In this document: piece by piece, positions 10,698 through 23,700 of the stretch
How the letters are laid out: each line of letters begins with the position of its first letter
Position numbering within the stretch: position 1 is the stretch's first letter
Origin: Haliotis asinina
Taxonomy: Eukaryota > Mollusca > Gastropoda > Lepetellida > Haliotidae
DNA: 64,000 bases
NCBI RefSeq assembly: GCF_037392515.1
Contig: NC_090288.1
Span: 12,381,969-12,445,968, forward strand
Reading direction: 5' to 3'
Made by a program: the position numbers and the translations under genes
Notes under the pieces: model-generated
Told to the model about the DNA's origin: nothing
What the model saw: only the letters and a program-made list of their open reading frames with translations
Databases searched by the model: none

Positions 10698-13600
10698 TTA
10701 AGAGCAGACTGTGTGTGTTGTTACCATGTTTCCTATACGTTGGGTGACAGTTCGACACGACTGACCTGAAAGAGCAAATGAAATCAGTATTAATAACTTG
10801 TAATTTTTTCAGAACATGATGAATCAGAGGAATATATATTGTCACTCAAGAGTTGCATCTCAAGAACCTATAAACATTTTGCCTCTGTAAATTTTCAAAA
10901 CTATTCAAAATTGTACATTCTATTTAAATTACTATTCTAGAAAACATCACAGAGATACGAGTGACAGTTATTGCTTTTTGTAAAGAAAAAGAAGTGAGCT
11001 GCTTGAGCTCATCACAGCTATTAACTGTTCTCAAAATCTTAAAACTTTAGTGACCTTGGTTTACAACAATTTACTGACCAATCACATGTCAAATATAGAA
11101 AATGGATAAGCGTAAAAAGCAAAGCAAGCTACAGAGTTGATGAGAGAAAGACATTTCTTCTGTTAAAATGTTTCTAAACTTTCTTTCGCATGTCAGTCTG
11201 TTTTCAATAGTTACTTAAATATCAACAGTTTCAATAGTTGAAACATAGTGAATCAAACTGGCAGGAATTGGGAACGGCAGGGGCCATGGACCATTTTACA
11301 CATTAAAATGAAAAATGGCCCATTAAAAATTTTTAGTTTACTATTGATACAAGGGCAGTGGCGTTCTAAATTCAGAAAATGGCTAATAATCCTGAAAATG
11401 GCCTATTGTCAAAGTTCTCTTTCCCAATACCTGCACTGGATAACAAAATATATTCTGAAATTCTTGGAACCAGAGGACCATTGTACATAAAACCCTTAGT
11501 GCTACAACTCAACTGCAATAAGTCCATATTAAAGTATGTGAGTATAGATCACTATAGCCTTAAGACTGATTTGCAATGGCATCTAGTTAAGCCTGTCACT
11601 AAAGGTTCATACCATAATCAATAATGCAACATCTGGAGGATAACAAAGGCAGGAATCTGTTGCCATTAGCTCCAAACCACAATTTTACTACACAAAGTGC
11701 AATGGTAGTATTGTTAGTGTTGTTCCACTGATTAAAAACAATAAAAAATCGATTGAAAGGGGGATGAAAAATAATTATCGATTCCAAAAATATATTTGAA
11801 GTTAATCAGAATTTTGTTGTTTTGATATAACTCACTTGAATGAAATAAACCAACCATTAAATTTGGAAAGATTCACGAATAAACTCAACAACTTTCAATA
11901 TTGCTGGAACCTGGCTATGAATATGTTGTGCATCTTTTGTGAACATAGTGAGATATACTGATGAATATGTTTTGTACAAATATACAGATCAATTACATTA
12001 AGTATGGAAAATCCTAAGAATTAAGAATGCATATGTTTCCATTATGATCAATAATCATTCACCACATGTCCTCTGATAATGGATAGTGGATTTGGTTTCT
12101 GATTCAGAACAGTTATTGTTATTTTTTTTAAAAATCACGTTTCTGTAAGAGTGAGTGAGCGAGTTAAGTTAACCACCCTCCCCTTTGTCCTGAAATAGTA
12201 AGTGCTGCAAATCTGATTTTCATTTTCAGAGCTGTCTCTCTCACTTGTTCCAGGATTCTCCGTTAAGAGTTTCTGTTATATGAGCCCTAGTGTTAGCATA
12301 TATTAACTTATATTTTTTTAGTTATGCTACCTTCACAAATGGCCTTGCTTACAATTACAGTAAATGAGTTTAGTTTTATGCCGCACTCAGCAATATTCCA
12401 GCTATATGGCGGCGGTCTGTAAATAATTGAGTCTGGACCAGACAATCCAGTGATCAACAACATGAGCAGCGATCTGCGCAATTGGGAACCGATGACATGT
12501 GTCAACCAAGTCAGTGAGTCTGACCACCCGATCCCGCAAGTTGCCTCTTATGACAAGCATAGTCGACTTTTATGGCAAGCATGGGTTGCTGAAGGCCTAT
12601 GCTACCCCGGGACCTTCACAGGTCTGTTTCTATAGGCTCTCATACAATATGTTTAGCTTTGAAATCTCTTAAAGACATACCACTTCCAAAGCCAGCATTT
12701 TGGTTTATGTGATGAAAAGCTTGATGGTTTCCATGATGAAAGTGCTGCTGCTGTGCCTGAGCAAACTGCTGCTGAGCGCGTTGCTGTGCATGCTGAGCAT
12801 GAGCATGTGCGTGTGCAGTATGCGCATTGTGGAAAGCTTGATGCCGAGCAAAGTGGTCATTGGATTCTTTAGTGTAATGATTATGATGAAAGCCAAAACC
12901 TGAGTCCATGTCTCCGAATGTATTGAATCCAAACATGTCGTCATCATCATCAAAGAAGCCATCAAAGTTGAAAAAACTGCCTCCAAATCCTCCATGTGCT
13001 TTCTGATGCTGCTGATGATGGTGACGATGATGTGCACCCTGGTGAGCTTTAAAAGCCTCATCAAAGTTTTTGAAGAACTCGTCAAAGTTGAAGTTAAATC
13101 CTCCTCCTCCTCTTCCAGGCCCTCCATTTGTTTCTTCTCCAGTCTCTCCAAACATGTCATACTTCTTCCTCTTCTCTTCATCAGACAATGTTTCATAGGC
13201 TGTAAGGAAATAGAGAAACACTAAGTTGTAACTAACAATACAGGCAGTTCACTCTAACTGGTAACTAATATGTTCACACATAAGATATTTTGTGCTCTAT
13301 ATGTCCATACTTAAGGATAGATCCATTAAAATAGTCCAAATGCGGAAATTAGCAAAAACTATATCAATGAATGGAAAATGGACTCCCAATTACATCCCAT
13401 TCAAAACAACTCCCTGGTTTTGATCCTAAGATCCTGTTTTCACATTAACTGATTAAGTACCATTTTTTTCGTCCTCGCAGTTTGGTTTATCTATGATCAC
13501 GTACAATACATTAAACATGCTAACTTTGAGCATCTATGAATCAATTGCCAGTAAAGTGTTGTTTGAATGGGCATTAAGCTACATTGGACTGAGGCAAGAC

Positions 13601-13884
13601 ACTCTTTCACATGATAAATGTAGCATACAAGACTACTACAAAACAAAAAGTTCTAATATTTTACCTTTAGCAATTTTAATAAATTTTGCCTCAGCTTCTG
13701 GGTCATTCTTGTTCTTATCTGGGTGATACTTCAATGCAAGTTTTCTGAAGGCCCTCTTTATTGCCTTTTGTGATGCATCTCGCTTGACTCCAAGGATCTC
13801 ATAGTAGTCCCCTTTTCCATATGTAACATCAAATATCACACAACTCCAAAGTGCAGAAAACAGAAACAATTGGTCGCACTTCAT
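10698..13884 (-). CDS. DNAJB9: DNAJB9/ERdj4-like ER-luminal J-domain protein
   Basis: Coding exons (minus): 13884-13665, 13199-12681, 10765-10698; 807 nt, 268 aa (human about 223). Residues 1-22 are a hydrophobic signal peptide ([12 protein letters not shown]). The J domain follows at about 26-88, with HPD at 54-56, then a Gly/Phe-rich part ([13 protein letters not shown]). A His/Gln-rich stretch not found in vertebrates comes next, and then the C-terminal [19 protein letters not shown], close to the human DNAJB9 end. Junctions: AAAG/GTAAAA to ACAG/CC; AGTG/GTATGT to TCAG/GT. The start is the first ATG after a good acceptor (TTGCATTTCAG, exon begins 13893), so a 5' non-coding exon lies upstream, probably near 14450-14500. 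Family role: stimulates BiP ATPase, assists ERAD and represses IRE1. SINE A lies in intron 2. Confidence 0.93.
12171..12362. repeat. Repeat family C, copy 2
   Basis: Near-identical to 2677-2870 and followed, as there, by a minus-strand SINE A. It is preceded by a stray GTGAGTGAGCGAG run that looks like the start of another SINE tail. Confidence 0.75.
12363..12625 (-). mobile_element. SINE family A, near full length, in DNAJB9 intron 2
   Basis: Complete from the TTTAGTTTTATGCCG tail to the CCCCGGGACCTTCACAGG head. It ends about 55 bp from the donor of DNAJB9 exon 2 and is in the same orientation as the gene. Confidence 0.92.
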
Positions 13885-14587
13885 TATGATAAACTGAAAT
13901 GCAAAACACATATTTTAATTAATGGCAATAAGTTCAATATTGTGATACAAATTGTCACATGCACTGTCATAAACTGGGACTGCACATAATTACATAAACA
14001 TCAACCTGAACAAGAGGCACCCAACTTCCTTGTCTCATACTCACATTTTCTATCAGATGTTAACATACTTAGAATATATATTTCCTTAATTAAACCTACG
14101 AATTTCATAACAATTAACTAAACATAGCGTATAGCTGTTCCTTCAACCTATTACACATCTGGTTGCTGCTGCCAAGCAAATCTGACATTTCGATGATGAA
14201 ACGGGTTTCCGTATGCCGTCATAGTTATAGCATGAGCCATGGTATTTGACTGATTTAGCTCTTAAGGACATTCACCACCAGTGTAGAACACTCAAAACTT
14301 TGACTGCCCACGCGAACGAGATCCATATATCAAAACTACAATAGAAACATAATGACTCGGCGCAACACCTGAGTTTATGAGATTAGCGTTGACGGTCATA
14401 CTGCAAGTCATCCGCTACTCACGAAAGTGTTACACATCATGACAACAAATATACCTCCACAAACATGTGTACATACAACAGCAGCAGCAGATATACCTTC
14501 TATATACTCCTTCCAAATTGTGTGCTTGGATTTCAGTGACAGTCAGATTAGCTACCAGCCTGCTTCCCCGGTTTCATGAGTTTTCAC

Positions 14588-14595
14588 TGACGTGA
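14588..14595 (+). promoter_or_regulatory. UPRE-like element TGACGTGA
   Basis: Matches the XBP1/ATF6-type UPR element core TGACGTG(G/A). A related ACGTCA half-site follows at 14613-14618. Family knowledge: DNAJB9 is a strong XBP1s target in mammals, so an element here is expected; its use is inference. Confidence 0.5.
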
Positions 14596-14657
14596 CCAGC
14601 CCTTGAAGCTAAACGTCACTGTCATCAGTAAAGCGGAAGTACACGACTTTCTTTCTG

Positions 14658-14684
14658 ATTGGCTCATTTCTCCCACGTGACGGT
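14658..14684. promoter_or_regulatory. Inverted CCAAT box followed by CCACGTGACG
   Basis: ATTGG, 10 bases, then CCACGTGACG. The parts of an ER stress response element are present, but in neither the exact ERSE (CCAAT-N9-CCACG) nor the ERSE-II (ATTGG-N-CCACG) arrangement. It also contains an E-box, CACGTG. Confidence 0.4.
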
Positions 14685-14719
14685 GATATCCCATCGTGCT
14701 GCAAAAGAAGTAAACAAAA

Positions 14720-17700
14720 ATGGCCGAGGATTTACTTCCGCTCATAGGGCATAACATCGGCGGTGATGATGAAAGTGAATCAGAGAGCAATGAAGGTGAC
14801 ACAACAACACATGCACATTGTATCACACAAGAACACATTGTCATTTCAATTTTACCACTTGTCATGACAAATGCAAGGAAAATGTGCGACTGTGTAAACA
14901 AAGAGAACCAATGCCTCTTGACGCGAAGTTGTTTCAACTCAACCACAGTTACTGCCCTTCACATACCGCATTATAAAAGAAAGTCACAGAATATAATTTT
15001 CTTGGACTGATAGTCACATTTTGTTTTTTTTCCTGGGCATTGAAATAGAAATGAAAGAAGTGAAATAAAACTCGCGATACTGTTCCACACACTGAAATAA
15101 TCAAGACGCACTTTGTTAGAAACACCACATCACTGAGTCTAGCAGACATCATATGCCTCGGTGTCAAGATAACACACCAAATTATTGAAAGGAAGATTCA
15201 TTTCTAAGCTGTAATAATGAAAAATTAAATACCATGAATGTTCAAAGGATCATGGTTGTGTTCAAGGACAGTATGTAAAACATTCGGAAAGCACTGTTGT
15301 TAAACAATAGCAAACAACCCCAAGACTTATTGGCCCTGCCTTCATTAATCGATGAAAAGCATGAAGCTACCACGTTGACGATGCAGGCTTATGAAGTAAC
15401 TTTCCTTGTATTTGTAAACCAACACATTTATTGTGAAAATAACAGAGTAGAACGGCAAAATGCGAGTCTTTTGGTGCACTTTACATATTAATTACATAGA
15501 TATGCTATTATCAGAGACCATATAATATTATATGGTCTCTGCTATTATAACCTCAACAGTGAGGGGAAAGACTGACGATATTTGCATAGGGCTCTAGTAG
15601 TTGAAAATTGGAAATTATTTTGTGCATGATTTAAAGTGACACGGAACAGTTGACATACTCTATTAGAAATAAAATGTTTGTGCTGATTGATCAGGAGCTA
15701 CAATTTACAAAAACACACTTTACATACATACCCCAGCATTCATTCCTGACCATATTTGGCAGTATTCTCTCTTGACATCATATGACCTGTCCAAACATAC
15801 CTATCCCTCACTTCATATTCCGGGTTGATCCTACGATATACTGTCTAGCTTAATCCTAAGCATGACATCCCATTGTAATACTGCTCTAGACATACTATCC
15901 ATATCATATGCCACTCTATCTGATTACATCCTACACTGTATTCTCACTTAATCCTATAAAACTTAATGTCACAGGTCCTACACTGTATTCTGGCTTAATC
16001 CTATAAGACTCAACCTCACTAGGTCTTACACTATATTATGGCTTATTCATATAAGACTCGATCTCACCAGAGGCGGATTCAACAGAACGAATTCTCACAA
16101 GTATTCATGAATATTTGCTGCTGAATGAAAACAAAATCTTGTACCGACGAATATACTCATGAGTAGTCATGCCAAGAGATGTAACATGGTATCCAGTGCC
16201 ACCAGGCTGCTCTACCACTCCCTGTTGTAGAGGTCATTGTTGCTATTATATAATCTCTTTATATCTTTCTTTCTGCTGTTGTATAGGATATTTTTGCTAG
16301 TATATAATCTCTGTATCTTTCTTTCTGCTGTTGTAGAGGACATTGCAGACGAGACAGAAGAGCCGGTGGAAGATGACAAAAATAGCAACAACTCCAGAAA
16401 GAAGAATAATAAGAGCCGTGACAAAAAGGGAATGGTCAACTTTGATAAATCCTTGCCTACGGCTCATACAGTAAGCAGCTTTTGACACTATAGAACACAT
16501 ATCAGAGATGAATCTTCATGCTTTGTGTAACACTAAAGCAGGGGATGATCGATAGAAGGACCTGTGAACAGGAATTGTGCGTGATGGAGTTCAGTTTTAC
16601 GCCACACTCAGCAATATTCCAGCTATATGGTCGCAGCCTGTAAATAATCGAGTCTGGACCAGACAATCCAGTGATCAACAGCATGAGCAATGATCTGTGC
16701 AAATTGGAACCGATGACATATGTCAACCAAGTCAGTGAGTCTCCACCCGATCCCATTAGTCGCCTCTAACGACAAGCATAGTCACCTTTTATGGCAAGCA
16801 TGGGTTCCTGAAGGCCTATTCTACCCCGGATCTTCACAGAGAAGAAGCTTACACACTTAGTCATACTTTGAAGCATGTTAAGGGATATACCTTTCACAGT
16901 GAATAATGACATCTTGTTTGTTGTTTGCTTTTTGTATACCATCACACTACAATTTCTAGCAATGTGCCTGTGCATAACTGAGTCAGGACAGTGAGCAACA
17001 TCATGATCATCAATGTACACATGGGATAAAATGACGTGTGTCAACAGAGTCAGCAAGTCCGACCACCTGATACAGTTAGTTGCATCTTTCTACAAACAAG
17101 AGTTACTCAAGACCAATTTTAGCCTGAATCTTGATGGGTTTACTGAGACAAATGGGCCACAGACACACCTCAAGGTTTCTGGCGTCATTGTGTGTCAACA
17201 CTATTCAGATCATTGCACATTTTGACTCAATGTCTGCCTGGTCTGATGTTGAAATTGTTTTTTTTGTTCTGCAGTACCTAGGCACAGACTTAGAAGATGT
17301 TCGAGGTCGTACCATCCATGATGATGACTCGTGCGTGACGATCCCCCTCATTGCTCTGCCTGGGGTGGTGCTGGTTCCAGGCCAGACCATCCCACTTCAT
17401 CTCTTCCAGCATCACATGGTTGCCATGATAAAGGATGTAGCAGAGAAGGACAAGACCTTTGGCGTCATCACTTTCAGGTGAGATTGGAAATGTCTTTGAT
17501 AACTTCAGCTCACATGGGTTCTAGGGGTATCTGAGTGGTGGAGTAGCCTTCTGGTTAAACTCGTCATGCCAAAGACCTCGGTTCGATTTCCAACATGTGT
17601 ACAAATTGTGAAGTCCATTTCTGGTGTCCCCTGCCATGATATTGCTGGATATTGCTTGATCTTTCAAGTTTCTGCCTCTTAAAAATCTGATCTTTTTCAC

Positions 17701-20700
17701 AAATTTCTGAAGACAGATAATATTTTTTACCAGTAATTTGACTTTCCATAGTCCATTGGAAGTACTGCCACATAGTCTTGGTTACATACAAGGTAAGTGT
17801 TTGTGTTCAGTTATCATTTTTCTAATATTAAACTTTGTCCAAACAAATTTTGAATAATGCACAGACTCATCCGTGCACGCACACACACACATGGACACCA
17901 AAACCAAAGCCATAAATTATGAAAGGTCCCCTTTTCTGAAATGGAATTTGCCACTTTGAAAATGGCTGATATGATTTTCTTTCTTTCATTTGATATAACC
18001 AATAATGGGATTTCCCAAGAGTTTTGTAAACAGAAGCAAGCTCAATGCTCTGATTTAGTAACATTGTAGTTTCAGATTTTCTGGTTTTCTTACAGGTATC
18101 AATCTGAACACACCCCAACTCTTTCAAATCTCGGAACTACGGCAGAGATATTCTCAATCAAGGATGAGACCGATGATATATCTGGCATCTCCACTGTAAG
18201 GGTCAAGGCCAAAGGTCGTCAGAGATTCGAGGTCATTGACACACGCAGAGAAGTTACAGGGTAGATCATTTTAACTGTATTAAAGTGTTGACACCTTTGT
18301 TTCTTGAAGTGGAAATAATATTTTCATTTCTCAAGCCATGCTATAACAATGTCAATTTGTTTCTTGTACTGATCTATGTTTTTTAAAGATGATACTTGAA
18401 ATGCTATTTACTTTCAAAACCCACTAAAATTTGTTTGAATTAATCTTTAAAGTTCTTTTTATGTCTTTATTAACACTTCTTCTTTGACTACCTTATAAAA
18501 AGGAAAATGATTTTTAAGATCATTTTTAAGTTTCCATATTTTGAATTTGAATTATCATGATCAACAAAGGAAAACAAGTCCAACACCTGTAATGAAATTA
18601 TGTCATGGACCTTGAAACTTACCCTGCATATAGTTACAAATGATACATATCTCATTATTTTTTGTGTAATGATTTCAGCATTTTTGTTGTAACCATGGTA
18701 ACATTGGAATTCTTGGTAATTAAACTGTTCAGTGTATACTTTCAAGAAAAAGTGTAAGAGACTCAGAGGAAACTGATAAAAAAGACTTCTCAAACTATTA
18801 ATAATATTTCCTTTATGCACTTTTGAATTTTATGTATTTTGACAGAGTGCTGGCTGGGAAGGTTCGAATCCTGCCTGAGTGTTTGCTGACGGACAGTCTG
18901 GGAGGGGCTCGGCCAAGGTCTCTCTGCAAGTTCTGCTGCAACCCTGCTGACCAGGACTCTGTGGTCAAGACTGCTGTGGATAGACAAGGCAATGTGCTAG
19001 CTTCAGTCAGCATGGTGAATAACCTACAGGTAGGCGTGCAGGAGTTGCCTCCCTTGTGGACATCACCTCCACCTTCTCTCAGCTCCTTCATTTCTGTGTT
19101 GCAGAATCTGTACCATGTTTTCATAAGTTTAAAACATTTAGTTAGGGCAATAATCTTTGTGGTGAATCATCCATGCTGAATTTTGTGCTGAATTTAATTC
19201 TGAAAGTGTATTATTCTTATTCCTGGTTAGATAATCAGAGTGTGTTACAAACATACAAATGTATTTCTGGGATAACCATATGTAAATTTAGAAGAGTCCT
19301 GTCTCATTTTCTATGTCAATAGCCCAGTCCTTTCTGAAATCTGTAAATTGTCCATGTCAGACAACTGTTCTGTGTTCTGTTGTCTGGACCAAGGGATAGC
19401 CTAGTGGTTAAAGCATTCGCATGTCACGCTGAATGCTCAGGTTCGATTCCCACTTGGGTACAATGTTTAAAGCCCATTTCTGGTGTCCCCGCAGTAATAT
19501 TGCTTGAATATTACTATAAGCATTATAAAACTAAACTCACTCATTGTACTGTGGTCTGCATCCTCAATATCTCCAGGGTATATGTTCTGATAAGTTTCCT
19601 CTATACCCTGGATGCATCTATGGCTTGGCCCGATAAATGTATTACCTCCCTTGGCTGTTTTTTATCCAATCAGGTGTCCACGTTTGGAAGTTAAGCGAAA
19701 CAATCACAACTCACTTTCACTTTTTAAATTATCTGATTAAACTTGGGAACAAAAACCATGCAGAGGTACTCTGAAAGAGGTAAAATTAGTTCTTGCATAT
19801 AGTTTTAAGTTTCACACCTGACAATTTGTTTGTATGATTTCCCCCAAAATCTAAGTCGCACTGCAAACAAACTTTCATAGCTGCGACCACTATCTTTCTT
19901 GACACTGGCAAGCTCAGTTGTAACAGCAGCTTAGCTGACTGGCGACTGTGAGAATGCGGAGTCAGCAAAGGGAGGTAACAGTATCATTGGGCTGAGCTTA
20001 AAACTATTTGGAAATAAAGAATAAAGACTTCTGTTCTCGCATGGAATCCAGATGGAAGTTACATGAGTTCAGATTCATGTAACTGATATTTCTACTGCAG
20101 AATAAACAAATAAACAAAGGAACTGTACAAACACAAGTAGGTGGAGACACTTAACAAAGGAAAGGTTAAGTGTCTCCAGTTGTACAGTTTAAGATGTCTC
20201 CAGGTGTGCATTTTGAGATGACTGTTCATTAGTTCTTGAATGTTTTTTAACTGTATTTGTATTTCACATTATTTTGTTATCAGGTGAATAAGTTCAGCTG
20301 TGCCAATTTTACTTGGTGGCCACCATGGGTGTACAAGATGTATGACACAGTGAGTTCTTTTTCATGTGGTGAATTACCCACTTGATTAATGATAATCATT
20401 AATGATAATAAGATCTCAACTGATACTTTTTAAGGTGTATTGGTAAATATTCTAATGGTTTTAGCATGGGTAAATCAACCAGTGTGATAAATAGCTGTAT
20501 GAGATTTCACCTCTAAATGTGAGAAAATATTAATGTTTTACCTAACCTGACCCCTTTAAATGCTGTGGGTCAGTAAGAAAACAACACTGTGTTTATGAAA
20601 GAATTGGCTACATGTCTTTTGAATTTAACAAAATGTCTTCTTTAATACAACTTGATTAAAACCATCTCAATCTGAATCCTTGGGATGTAGGAATACAGTG

Positions 20701-23700
20701 GAATCTGTCTATTATGGACTCACCTCTTACCTAATCATTTGTCCGCATTGTAAAGCAGTCCTGATCAGACAACTGTTGTCCGTTTCCATGTTCATTACCA
20801 TGATGAATTACCTCCCTTTCATTAAGGACAACCCACAATTTGAATCGTTTTTTTTTTGTGTTTTTTTTTTATGCTCATTATATTATTTATACTTTCATTG
20901 GAAAAAAGTCTGCTAACATGAATTGCTTCTGCCTGTGGAAATTTTCAGGTTATACAATGTTTTCTGTCATTAACTATTGTGAACAGAAGTAACAAATGTT
21001 TATTCAACAGTGTCATCTGGATTACAAAGCATTGTTGATTGTTGGGACTGTTGTTTTATTCTATAATCCATAATTGAGAGAGTCCGGATTATAAAGCATG
21101 TTTTAATGATGAATTAAGAACAATTTTGCTGTGACTCAGAGAGTAGTCTAGATAAACAGCATAAGACAGGGACAGAATTTAACTCAAAACTTAACTAACT
21201 TCCGCTCAAATATGGTCATGTGTTTTAGTGCCCAGTGATGAACTTGTGTGAGTTGGCAACACATTGGTAAATCTTTCACAAACACAGGCAACAGTATATT
21301 AATCTGCAAGTTTTGTCTGTGTACGATGTCTTCCTTCAATTTAATCAATATGCTGTTCTTGTAACAACTGCATAGACATTTAAGTAATAAATCTGATCAT
21401 TTTGTCATACTTGAACCCATAGTAGTGAAGGTCCAGTTTACAACTGGTCTTCAGCAACTCATGCTTGTCGTAAAAAGAAACTGATAGGGTGAAGAGGTCA
21501 GGCTTGCTGATATGGTTAATGCATGTTATGTATCCCGGTTGTGCAGATCATTAGTCATGATGTCAATCACTGGAATGTCTAGTCCAGTTTCTGTAATAAT
21601 GCACACCAGAAAAACAATCAGAAAACGAAGCTTCTCAGGAACTCCTGATGTCCACCCTAACTTTTGTCTGACAGAAAGACTTGTCTGAGAAGATCCTGCA
21701 TGAACTGCAGAGTTGGAACGAAGCACTGCGGATGTCAGTTTTTCCCCAGGATCCTACCGAGCTGTCATACTGGGTGGCGCAGAACCTCCCCCTTGATGAC
21801 AGCATGCGTCTACATCTGCTAGGCCTGAACTCAGCCATACAGAGACTTCGGTGTGAACTCAGTATCATTCAAAAGGTCAGAATAATATTTCAAACATCTC
21901 ATTGTCTGATTGTTTTATTGTGTTTTCTGTCATTTCTTTTTTTAAACAGCTCATGTTTTCTACCTGATGCATAGTTTTTTAATTTTTATCAGGTTACTGA
22001 TAGAGTAAGAAACCAGATGAAGGAGTCTGAATATTTCTCCAAAATGACATGTTTCTCAAAATACAAGTTGACATCCTTAAATTCTTGCCCATAACAAATA
22101 AATAGAGGAGGGAAATATCTAAACAGAAAACACATTTCTTTTTTGCCTGCTAAGTTTGTATTGATCACAAAAAGGCGTACATATGAAATGTTAAGTTCCA
22201 AGTCAGCTGGTGTCTCGGATATGCTTGTAATCTTGAGAGTAGCTAGAGTTTGAATGTGAAAAGATCTTAATTTTTTTAAATGTCATAAAAGGCCTTGAGT
22301 TAATACATTACACTTCTCCTTTCTCTAATAATATGTGACCTGTCAAGATTTGAATTTGAAATTGTCTTCAGTAACCCATGCTTTGGGATGACCAATGGGA
22401 TCGAGTAGTCAGACTTGCTGACTTGGTTTACACAAGGCATTGTTGCCTGAGTCAATATTCATGCTGTTGATCACTGGATTGTCCGGCCAGAACTCCACCG
22501 GCAACAAACAAACAAACTATATTAATGACTTGTGATTGCATCATTCTGAAGATGTAGTAAAATATTAGGATGTGACAGTTATCTGCAGAGACACAATGGT
22601 TAAGGACCCCTGTAGAGACTAGTGTTTTTGTAAGGATGTGCATTGTTAGTATGTCTGTTCCAGTGGATCCAACTATCAGTGGATTGCAGCTACTCAGTCT
22701 CTGATAGCAATCAATTGTAGAAATGAAAAACTATGTATTGATTATGTGTCTGTTGATAATTTAGTAATTGTCTTCCATTGATAAATGCGTAGGAAGTACC
22801 AAATTTTTCATATTGAGTGCAGACTTGTAGCTTCATTTAGTGTATGTTTTAACTGTTTACTTGATCTGGGATTCAAGTTTCTTGTCAGTTTTTAAAAGAG
22901 CCTGAAACTACTTCAACTTGTTTTCATTTCATATGAACAATACATTCATTAGGGAAGGGACTTCAAATGTGACAACTGAAGGAAAAAAACTATTGCAATA
23001 GTAGTGTAAAAACTGGTTGCACTAGACTATCACTATCACAATAGTATGTTGCAATAGACTATTGCTAATGGAACAGTGAATTGCAATAGACTATTGCCGT
23101 TGCAGTAGTTGGTCTCAGTAGACTATTGCAATATTTAGCGTCAATACACGGTATAGTTGCAATAGTTGGTCTCAATAGGCTATCGCTATTGCAATAGTTG
23201 GTCTCAATGAATTATTGCTATCACAATAGTTGTTTCTCCTCTGTAGTCAACCGTTATGAACTAATGTCCAGGCTTACACATAATTGTTGCTAAAAAGGTT
23301 GGTCAAGCACTCAATACTGTCTAAATATAAAGCTTTGCAACCGATCAATCTTACACGAAAAAATTGACTTATTACATGCCTGGTTAGAACCTTTAAGACA
23401 TCTGTGTTTTGTATGTTCTCAGTGCACCGTGCTTTGCTGCAAAGACTGTGGGACTCAGATAACCCACAAGAACGAGGTGTTCAGCATGTCCATGGAGGGC
23501 CCTCTTGGAGCTTATGTCAATCCTGGAGGACATGTCCACGAGACACTCACTGTGTACAAGATCCAGAACCTCAGTCTCAGAGGTCGACCTTCCACTGAAC
23601 ACAGTTGGTTCCCTGGGTAATACATTCTACCATCATTGTTTCATGGAATCTTTAGCAACTTCATAAGTTCTTTTGACATGTGACACACTGACTCCACCAA

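Larger units (their letters stand above)
14440..14719. promoter_or_regulatory. Bidirectional DNAJB9/CRBN promoter region
   Basis: The gap between the two divergent genes. Likely donors of a DNAJB9 5' non-coding exon are seen on the minus strand near 14452 (GGAG/GTATAT) or 14497 (AGAAG/GTATAT). Toward CRBN there is an inverted CCAAT box (ATTGG, 14658-14662) and ACGT-core elements. No TATA box is evident. Transcription starts cannot be fixed from sequence alone. Confidence 0.6.
14796..16336. other. CRBN intron 1 content
   Basis: No SINE is evident. The intron holds a perfect 30-bp palindrome (15512-15541), a ~50-bp minisatellite (15825-16075) and a tandemly duplicated acceptor region (16220-16336). 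Confidence 0.6.

Noticed and set aside
12640-12680. DNAJB9 ending at the in-frame stop at 12640
   Set aside because: A good donor (AGTG/GTATGT) lies at 12681, and the exon at 10765-10698 restores the conserved CRTVTQR-type C-terminus in phase.
12705-13196. 163-aa minus-strand frame and several plus-strand frames over DNAJB9 exon 2
   Set aside because: Alternate-frame shadows of the low-complexity His/Gln-coding DNA; no family resemblance.
19385-19460. Possible functional tRNA gene
   Set aside because: It has A and B boxes but no closed acceptor stem, and it continues into the SINE B body; same for the other B copies.
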